In this document: positions 14,909 to 20,068 of the stretch, one piece after another
How the letters are laid out: every line of letters starts with the position of its first letter
Numbering within the stretch: position 1 is the stretch's first letter
Source of the DNA: Anaerolineales bacterium
GTDB lineage: Bacteria > Chloroflexota > Anaerolineae > Anaerolineales > E44-bin32
DNA length: 20,068 nucleotides
NCBI GenBank assembly: GCA_030606845.1
Contig: JAUWFP010000016.1
Coordinates: forward strand, 1 to 20,068
Direction of reading: 5' to 3'
Made by a program: the position numbers and the translations under genes
The notes under the pieces: model-generated
Seen by the model: only the letters and a program-made list of their open reading frames with translations
The model's database searches: none
Told to the model about the DNA's origin: nothing

Positions 14909-14916
14909 TATTGTAT
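14902..14916. promoter_or_regulatory. palindromic operator candidate over higB start
   Basis: ATACAAT-T-ATTGTAT is a perfect 7+1+7 palindrome. It spans the -10 box and reaches into the higB ATG. HigA-type antitoxins repress their own promoter by binding such palindromes, so this is a likely autoregulatory operator. Confidence 0.55.
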
Positions 14917-15196
14917 GATCAAGTCGATCCGAGATCCGGAGACTGAAAAGATATTCCGTCGTGAGCGCTCGCGCAAATTGCCACCGGACATTCAGCAACC
15001 AGCCTATCGCAAGCTCCGATTTCTGAAGAACGCTCAAGATCTGAATGATCTTCGCACTCCGCCTTCTAAACGACTTGAGAAATTGAAAGGAGATCGGCAG
15101 GGTCAACATAGCATCAGGATCAATGATCGCTGGCGGATTTGTTTTCTATGGAAAGAAAATGATGCTTATGAAGTTGAAATTGTTGACTATCACTAA
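14915..15196 (+). CDS. higB: HigB/RelE-family toxin
   Basis: Probable ribosome-dependent mRNA endonuclease toxin of a type II toxin-antitoxin pair; 93 aa, the usual size. The sequence begins MIKSIRDPETEKIFRRERSR, then KLRFLKNAQDLNDLRTPPSK, a typical HigB front part. The end RINDRWRICFLWKENDAYEV with VDYH matches the RelE/HigB core: INDRWRICF followed by the closing strand ending in D-Y-H. The antitoxin gene follows 11 bases after the stop, and the toxin-first order is typical of higBA. The promoter and palindrome at 14880-14916 suggest autoregulation and leaderless translation. Confidence 0.93.
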   Translation: MIKSIRDPETEKIFRRERSRKLPPDIQQPAYRKLRFLKNAQDLNDLRTPPSKRLEKLKGDRQGQHSIRINDRWRICFLWKENDAYEVEIVDYH

Positions 15197-15207
15197 GGAG
15201 ATGTGTA

Positions 15208-15519
15208 ATGGGTAAAACCGAACGCTTGGCACCCGTGCACCCAGGTGAGGTGTTGTTTGAGGATTTTCTGAAGCCGATGGAGTTGAGTCAGAATCGTCTG
15301 GCATTATCCATCGGAGTGCACCCTCGTCGTATCAATGAAATCGTATTAGGGAAACGAGGGATCACTGCGGATACTGCATTGCGGTTAGCAAAATTCTTTG
15401 GAACTAGTCCAGATGTATGGCTCGGACTGCAAAAGGATTATGAACTCGATGTTGCCATGGACGAGATGGGAGATCGAATCGAACGAGAAGTTCGACCTTA
15501 TGCTTCAATCCAAACATAG
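15208..15519 (+). CDS. higA: HigA antitoxin, XRE-type
   Basis: DNA-binding antitoxin that neutralises HigB and represses the operon; 103 aa. The N-terminus APVHPGEVLFEDFLKPMELS is the hallmark HigA opening. The helix-turn-helix covers about residues 27-60: SQNRLALSIGVHPRRINEI, then GKRGITADTALRLAKFFGTS. The following PDVWLGLQKDYEL is also diagnostic. AAGGAG lies about seven bases before the ATG. The toxin gene lies directly upstream in the same operon. Confidence 0.95.
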   Translation: MGKTERLAPVHPGEVLFEDFLKPMELSQNRLALSIGVHPRRINEIVLGKRGITADTALRLAKFFGTSPDVWLGLQKDYELDVAMDEMGDRIEREVRPYASIQT

Positions 15520-15693
15520 CGCCAGCTAACGTCTCACTGAAGTGACCTAGCGCGATCCGTGGAAAGAATTGACGTAGCTATACAAGGTTGCACAGCTTGA
15601 GACAGTTCCCCGTAAGAATCAAGAATTGAACCCTATCTGATTAACGGGGGGGCAATATCCCCGAGGGTCGGTAAGATTCGAAAAGCATGGTGC

Positions 15694-16413
15694 ATGATGT
15701 TTGATTTTTCTGATAAGGTAGTCGTGATCACCGGAGCAGCCGGAAATCTCGGAAGCGCTGTGGCTCGTGCATTTGAAGCTCAAGGGGCGAGTTTGGTCCT
15801 TCTGGATCGAAAAGCGGGCCGGCTTCAGGAGCTCTTCCCTGTAATTTCAAGGTTACAAAAACATCTCCTGATTGGCGGGGTTGATATGGCCTCCAAAGAA
15901 TCGGTCGACGAAGCGATTTCAAAGGTTATCGCACAACATGGCCATGTTGATGTCTTGGTCAATACTGTCGGCGGATATCGAGCAGGAACCCCCGTTCACG
16001 AGACTCCGTTAGAAACGATGGAGTTCTTGATGGATTTGAATGCCAGGACAACCTTTCTGAGTTGCCAGGCAGCCGTCCCGCATATGTTGAAAGCAGGGAG
16101 CGGTAAGATCATCAATATTGGCGCTCGCCAAGGAACGAAAGGCTTGGCTAAAGCCGGTGCATATGCGATGTCGAAGAGCGCGGTACTGAGGTTGACTGAA
16201 AGTCTATCCGCGGAGCTCAAACGTGAAGGCATCAATGTAAATGCAGTGCTCCCCGGAACGATTGATACGCCCGCGAATCGAGAGGCAATGCCAGACGCGG
16301 ACCTCTCCCGATGGGTAACCCCACAGGCGATCAGCGAGGTCATCCTTTTCCTCGCCTCGGATGCAGCCAGTGCAGTTCATGGCGCACTTATCCCGGTTTT
16401 TGGGACCGGATGA
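15694..16413 (+). CDS. short-chain dehydrogenase/reductase with atypical active site
   Basis: SDR-fold NAD(P)-dependent protein of 239 aa. The coenzyme loop is TGAAGNLG (13-20), with Asn where the usual TGxxxGxG has its second Gly. D38 at the end of strand 2 favours NAD(H). VNTVGG (89-94) replaces NNAG. The catalytic YxxxK is intact (Y157, K161 in GAYAMSK), but the Ser normally 13 residues before Tyr is Ala (A144 in NIGARQG). Loss of this Ser with retained Tyr/Lys is also known in dihydropteridine reductase, so activity is still possible. Two adjacent ATGs (15694, 15697) could start it; no strong ribosome site is visible. The tal gene follows 48 bases later on the same strand and may be co-transcribed. 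Substrate unknown. Confidence 0.88.
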   Translation: MMFDFSDKVVVITGAAGNLGSAVARAFEAQGASLVLLDRKAGRLQELFPVISRLQKHLLIGGVDMASKESVDEAISKVIAQHGHVDVLVNTVGGYRAGTPVHETPLETMEFLMDLNARTTFLSCQAAVPHMLKAGSGKIINIGARQGTKGLAKAGAYAMSKSAVLRLTESLSAELKREGINVNAVLPGTIDTPANREAMPDADLSRWVTPQAISEVILFLASDAASAVHGALIPVFGTG

Positions 16414-16461
16414 ATTATCAATCCGATTGGATCTCTAGAATCTTTAGATAGGAGTGTTCTT

Positions 16462-17556
16462 ATGGCAGATCTGAAATCCTTGAATGAGCTCGGCCAGTCT
16501 ATCTGGTATGACAATATCCGCAGGACCTTACTGGAGTCCGGCGAATTCGAAACAATGTTCAAATCTGGTGTAACCGGCGTGACATCAAATCCATCGATCT
16601 TCGAAAAAGCGATCGCTGGAAGCTCCGATTACGACGAGGTGCTCGAGCCTCTCTTGACCGCGGGCTTATCCGTAAAAAAGATTTATGAAACGCTGGCCAT
16701 CGAAGATATTCAGCGAACGGCAGATCTGCTGCGCACAATTTATGCCGACACAGATGGGAAAGATGGTTTTGTGAGCATTGAGGTCAGCCCTGAGCTGGCG
16801 AACGACACAGAGGGCACGATTGCAGAAGCTCGACGGCTTTTTGCAGAGGTGGATCGACCAAATGTGATGATTAAGGTTCCTGTGACCAGTGCGGGCATCC
16901 CGGCTATAGAAACATTGATTGGAGAGGGCATCAATGTAAACGTAACCCTGATTTTCTCGATGGCCTCTTATGAAGAAGCCGCCAAAGCTTATATTAAGGG
17001 GTTGGAAGCGCTCGGTCGTCGCGGAGGGGATCTGCGCCACGTTTCCTCGGTCGCATCGTTTTTTGTGAGCCGAGTGGATACTGCAGTTGACCGCGCTCTG
17101 GATGCAAAGGGAGCGGAATCACTTCAAGGGAAGATTGCTGTTGCAAACGCTAAAGTAGCCTACGCTCGCTTCAAGGAGATATTCTCGGGTGAACGATGGG
17201 ATGCTCTGGCGGAGAAGGGTGCCTGGGTGCAGCGCCCATTGTGGGCGAGCACGAGCACGAAAAACCCGGCATACGCAGATACGCTTTATGTAGATTCACT
17301 CATTGGACCGGAAACTGTGAACACCGTTCCACCGGCTACACTAGATGCTTTCATAGATCATGGAACGATCGCACGCACCCTGGAGCAAGATGTTGACGCT
17401 GCCGAGGCGGAGCTACAACAGCTCTCAGAACTCGGCATTGATCTTACTGAAGTAACCGATCAGCTTTTGAGAGAGGGCGTAGACGCCTTCGCAAAGGCTT
17501 TCCGAACGATGCTGGCAAGTATCGAAGGAAAACGTGGAGATGCCCATGAAGGGTGA
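16462..17556 (+). CDS. tal: transaldolase
   Basis: Transfers a dihydroxyacetone unit between sedoheptulose-7-phosphate and glyceraldehyde-3-phosphate in the non-oxidative pentose phosphate pathway; cytoplasmic. 364 aa, the usual size for the long actinobacterial/cyanobacterial-type enzyme. Motifs: GVTGVTSNPSIFEKAI (36-51), SIEVSPELANDTEGT (105-119), NVMIKVPVTSAG with the Schiff-base Lys K138, NVNVTLIFS (158-166), and SVASFFVSRVDTAVD, then RPLWASTSTKNP near the phosphate site. AGGAG lies upstream of the ATG. Its 3' end overlaps the pgi start by 11 bases in another frame. In several phyla the two activities form one fused bifunctional protein; here they are separate but overlapping. Confidence 0.96.
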   Translation: MADLKSLNELGQSIWYDNIRRTLLESGEFETMFKSGVTGVTSNPSIFEKAIAGSSDYDEVLEPLLTAGLSVKKIYETLAIEDIQRTADLLRTIYADTDGKDGFVSIEVSPELANDTEGTIAEARRLFAEVDRPNVMIKVPVTSAGIPAIETLIGEGINVNVTLIFSMASYEEAAKAYIKGLEALGRRGGDLRHVSSVASFFVSRVDTAVDRALDAKGAESLQGKIAVANAKVAYARFKEIFSGERWDALAEKGAWVQRPLWASTSTKNPAYADTLYVDSLIGPETVNTVPPATLDAFIDHGTIARTLEQDVDAAEAELQQLSELGIDLTEVTDQLLREGVDAFAKAFRTMLASIEGKRGDAHEG

Positions 17557-19285
17557 AGCTATCCATCTTGAACTAGGTGGATATTCAGATGCTCTGGATC
17601 AGGGCTTAAAGGCAATTCAGGGAAAGGATCTCCTCAAACGGCTCTGGAAACACGATCACACTGTTTGGAAATCCGAACCAGATGAGATCGCCAACCGCCT
17701 CGGCTGGCTTCATGTGCCCGCCGAGATGAAGGAAGCCGTTCCGGAGCTCAAGAAATTCGCGGATGAAATTCGCGAATCCGGGTTTCAATACGTTGTCCTG
17801 CTAGGGATGGGCGGCTCCAGCCTCGCCCCAGATGTATTTCAGACGACCTTCGGCAGCGCAGATCGTACTCCTGAATTATTCGTGCTCGATAGCACCGACC
17901 CCGGCGCCATTCTCAACCTTCTTGAGAAAATCGATCTTACGAAAACGGTATTTATCGTATCTACGAAATCCGGCTCGACTGTTGAGACGCTTTCGCTTTT
18001 CAAATTCATGTACACGAAAATCGCTAAAGCTGTAGGGGTGGATCAAGCAGGGACGCATTTTATCGCAGTCACGGATCCTGGAAGCAATCTCGAGAAACTC
18101 GCTAATAAAGATCGATTCCGCCGGACCTTCCTCAATAACCCTGATATCGGTGGGCGCTATTCGGCGCTCTCCTATTTCGGGATGGTTCCCGCTGCGCTTA
18201 TTGACATGGACATCGATGCGTTATTGGATCGGGCGCTTTCCGTTGCCCGTGTGAGCAGTGAAAATGACAACGTGGATGAAATTCCTGCAGTTAAACTTGG
18301 CGTTGTTCTCGGGGAGCTCGCCAAAGTGGGGCGGGATAAGCTTACATTCATCCTCTCACCAGACATCGAGAGCTTTGGAGATTGGGTTGAGCAATTGCTG
18401 GCGGAGAGTACGGGCAAAGAAGGGAAGGGAATTCTGCCTGTCGTGGGGGAGGTACTTGCCGCGCCACAAACTTATGGGGATGATCGAGTATTTGCCTGGC
18501 TTCATTTAAAAGAGGACGACTCTTTAGCCAAGACATTCGAGTCGTTCATCGAAGCAGGGCATCCTGTGATCGAGATTGTTCTGAGTGATGCCTACGATAT
18601 CGGTGAGCAGTTCTTCCTGTGGGAGATGGCCACGGCGATAGCTGGACAGCGCCTGGGCATCAATCCGTTTGATCAGCCAAATGTAGAATCCGCAAAAGTG
18701 AAAGCCCGTGAGATGATGGCTGCGTATCAGGATCAGGGTCAACTACCCGCTGAAGAGCCACTTACTGAAGTTGACGGGATCAAGGTTTATGCGATCGCGC
18801 CTGACATAAACTTTCCTGCCGAAGAAGAAGATGCACCTTCATTGAAGGAGATTTTCAACGGTTTCCTGGACGGTGCAGATCCTGGCGCATATTTCACCGT
18901 GCAGGCTTACTTGCCTGACACTGATGAAGCGTCTCAAGCATTGAGTGTCCTGCGTCATAGGTTGCGTGACCGGACCGGGTTTGCGACAACACTCGGTTTT
19001 GGCCCGCGTTTCTTGCACTCAACCGGTCAAATGCATAAAGGCGACGGCGGCAACGGATTATTTATTCAAATCACATCGGAAAAAGCAGCGGATCTGGCGA
19101 TACCCGACGAAGCTGGAGAGGATGAATCATCCATCTCCTTCGGTGTGCTTATTCAAGCGCAAGCGCTTGGGGATCGACGTGCATTGCAGGAAGAGGGTCG
19201 GAAAGTTATCCGCTTCCACCTGGATGGAGATATTCAGGACGGCATCCAGAAATTAACGGACGCCTTAGGTGAGGGAGATCGCTGA
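17546..19285 (+). CDS. pgi: glucose-6-phosphate isomerase
   Basis: Interconverts glucose-6-phosphate and fructose-6-phosphate; cytoplasmic. 579 aa from the ATG at 17546, chosen because GGAG sits six bases before it; the ATG at 17540 and GTG at 17534 are in frame and also possible. Sugar-phosphate-binding motifs of the SIS fold are clear: GMGGSSLAPDV near the start, STKSGSTVETLS, NPDIGGRYSALSYFG, and in the C-terminal part FLHSTGQMHKGDGG, which carries the conserved His/Lys region. The domain layout matches the PGI half of bifunctional transaldolase/phosphoglucose isomerases. It overlaps tal by 11 bases, so translation is probably coupled. Confidence 0.95.
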   Translation: MKGEAIHLELGGYSDALDQGLKAIQGKDLLKRLWKHDHTVWKSEPDEIANRLGWLHVPAEMKEAVPELKKFADEIRESGFQYVVLLGMGGSSLAPDVFQTTFGSADRTPELFVLDSTDPGAILNLLEKIDLTKTVFIVSTKSGSTVETLSLFKFMYTKIAKAVGVDQAGTHFIAVTDPGSNLEKLANKDRFRRTFLNNPDIGGRYSALSYFGMVPAALIDMDIDALLDRALSVARVSSENDNVDEIPAVKLGVVLGELAKVGRDKLTFILSPDIESFGDWVEQLLAESTGKEGKGILPVVGEVLAAPQTYGDDRVFAWLHLKEDDSLAKTFESFIEAGHPVIEIVLSDAYDIGEQFFLWEMATAIAGQRLGINPFDQPNVESAKVKAREMMAAYQDQGQLPAEEPLTEVDGIKVYAIAPDINFPAEEEDAPSLKEIFNGFLDGADPGAYFTVQAYLPDTDEASQALSVLRHRLRDRTGFATTLGFGPRFLHSTGQMHKGDGGNGLFIQITSEKAADLAIPDEAGEDESSISFGVLIQAQALGDRRALQEEGRKVIRFHLDGDIQDGIQKLTDALGEGDR

Positions 19286-19362
19286 TGAAATCCGGCGCTG
19301 TTCTTTTGCACGCGGGACGGATTATTGTGATGCGCATAGCCATTATTGAGATCTGCCGATGA
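19285..19362 (+). CDS. possible 25-aa coupling mini-ORF
   Basis: An ATG shares its first base with the pgi stop (TGATG), and the ORF's own TGA overlaps the ATG of the HAD gene (ATGA at 19359-19362). The 25-residue product (MKSGAVLLHAGRIIVMRIA...) has no recognised domain. GAGGGAG lies just upstream. It may only serve to carry ribosomes from pgi to the HAD gene, whose own ribosome site is weak, or it may be chance. Confidence 0.25.
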   Translation: MKSGAVLLHAGRIIVMRIAIIEICR

Positions 19363-20068
19363 TCGAAGCTGTTATTTTCGACCTCGATGGGACGCTTGTA
19401 CAGACGGAAAAACTGAAGGCGATCTCTTATGCACGCGCGGTCACCGATCTTTTCCCACATGATGTAGAGGAAAAGCAGGTAATCGAAGCATTCAGTGAGG
19501 TCGTTGGGCTGCCGAGGCGTGAGGTTGCACAGGCTTTGGTTGATAAGTTTGACCTTTCAGCCCGCGCATCTGAGCGGATGAAGGAGTTCGGGGTAAGCGC
19601 CGACTGGCAGGCGTTTGTTCAGATCCGCCTTCAGCATTATGGGAAAATGCTTCAGGACTCAAACTTGATTCTGAGCCATGAATGGCCGCACAATTTGGCC
19701 GTTCTCGAGGAAGCCAGGAACGCAAGCTGCAAGACTGCATTGGCGACGATGTCGAGATGCCCTCAAGCCGCTCGGGTTCTGGAGATTCTTAAGCTGCAAG
19801 ATGCGTTTGATTTCATCGCTACTCGTGATGATGTAGAGAGAGGGAAGCCCGATCCTGAGATCTATCATCTTGTCGCCAGCGAATTGGGGATACCGAGTGA
19901 GCGCTGTATCGTATTGGAGGATTCGCCCTCCGGTGTCCGCGCTGCAGTAGCAGCGGGCATGTGGTGTATTGCTGTCACAACACCTTTCACAAAAGAAGGT
20001 GTACACGCGCTGGGGTTGCTGGAAGAACGGTGGATCGTAGATGATTCAAGCAGAGTAGCTGGTGTAGT
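19359..20068 (+). CDS. HAD-superfamily hydrolase, beta-phosphoglucomutase-like, cut by window end
   Basis: HAD phosphatase/phosphomutase; 236 full codons visible, with no stop before the window edge. Motif I is VIFDLDGTLV (nucleophile D8, acid/base D10). Motif II is the Thr/Ser in LATMSRC (about 129-134). Motif III is K163 in RGKPDP and motif IV is LEDSPSG (187-192, D188). The helical cap between about 15 and 85 is the subclass I cap of beta-phosphoglucomutases and 2-deoxyglucose-6-phosphate phosphatases. An in-frame stop just upstream limits the start to the ATG at 19359. The position after tal and pgi supports a sugar-phosphate substrate (inference). Confidence 0.9.
   Translation, partial: MIEAVIFDLDGTLVQTEKLKAISYARAVTDLFPHDVEEKQVIEAFSEVVGLPRREVAQALVDKFDLSARASERMKEFGVSADWQAFVQIRLQHYGKMLQDSNLILSHEWPHNLAVLEEARNASCKTALATMSRCPQAARVLEILKLQDAFDFIATRDDVERGKPDPEIYHLVASELGIPSERCIVLEDSPSGVRAAVAAGMWCIAVTTPFTKEGVHALGLLEERWIVDDSSRVAGV

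Noticed and set aside
17534..17556. Frameshift splitting one tal-pgi gene
   Set aside because: Both proteins have normal-looking ends and starts, and pgi has its own ribosome site, so two overlapping genes are more likely.
1..20068. CRISPR array, tRNA, rRNA or insertion sequence
   Set aside because: No regularly spaced repeats, cloverleaf sequences, rRNA motifs or transposase genes were seen.

Overview
The window looks like chromosomal DNA of a free-living environmental bacterium of moderate GC content. The most likely source is Chloroflexota, class Anaerolineae or a close relative. This is an inference from gene content: a duplicated DUF4405-type membrane protein beside a Gly/Gln/Glu-rich exported protein, adjacent transaldolase and phosphoglucose isomerase genes, a SHOCT protein and an ATP-cone nucleoside kinase. 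No rRNA, tRNA, phage, IS or CRISPR is visible. Both window edges cut through genes.

Layout. Positions 1-2425 (minus) hold an ABC-2 exporter operon of one ATPase and two permeases, the second cut by the window start. Positions 2505-5880 (minus) hold a MscS channel with a lipoprotein signal, a PRMT-like methyltransferase with a PqqD-like tail, and a small SHOCT protein. Positions 6296-9098 (plus) hold a two-gene unit: a single-chain B12-dependent mutase resembling glutamate mutase, and an opine-dehydrogenase-family enzyme. A membrane-anchored rhodanese (minus) and an unknown 174-aa protein with an internal duplication (plus) diverge around 9.7-9.85 kb. At 10598-10715 lies a compact promoter, structured RNA and terminator cassette, followed by the DUF4405-type protein and an exported acidic protein. 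Positions 12440-14620 (minus) hold an ATP-cone/uridine-kinase-like fusion and a SagB-type nitroreductase. Positions 14915-15519 (plus) hold a HigB/HigA toxin-antitoxin pair, 15694-16413 an atypical SDR, and 16462-20068 a sugar-phosphate cluster (tal, pgi, and a HAD phosphatase/phosphomutase cut by the window end).

How the genes work together. tal and pgi overlap and probably act together in the pentose phosphate/glycolysis link, with the HAD enzyme as a likely sugar-phosphate partner. The mutase and opine dehydrogenase probably act in sequence on an amino-acid-like substrate, which I cannot name. higB and higA form an autoregulated module whose promoter carries a palindrome running into the higB start codon. 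The DUF4405-type protein and the exported protein form a likely membrane/periplasm pair.

The best candidates for something undescribed are the fused-domain mutase with its opine dehydrogenase, the promoter-RNA-terminator cassette, and the PRMT-like enzyme with a PqqD-like tail. All functional calls rest on reading motifs by eye; no database search was run.
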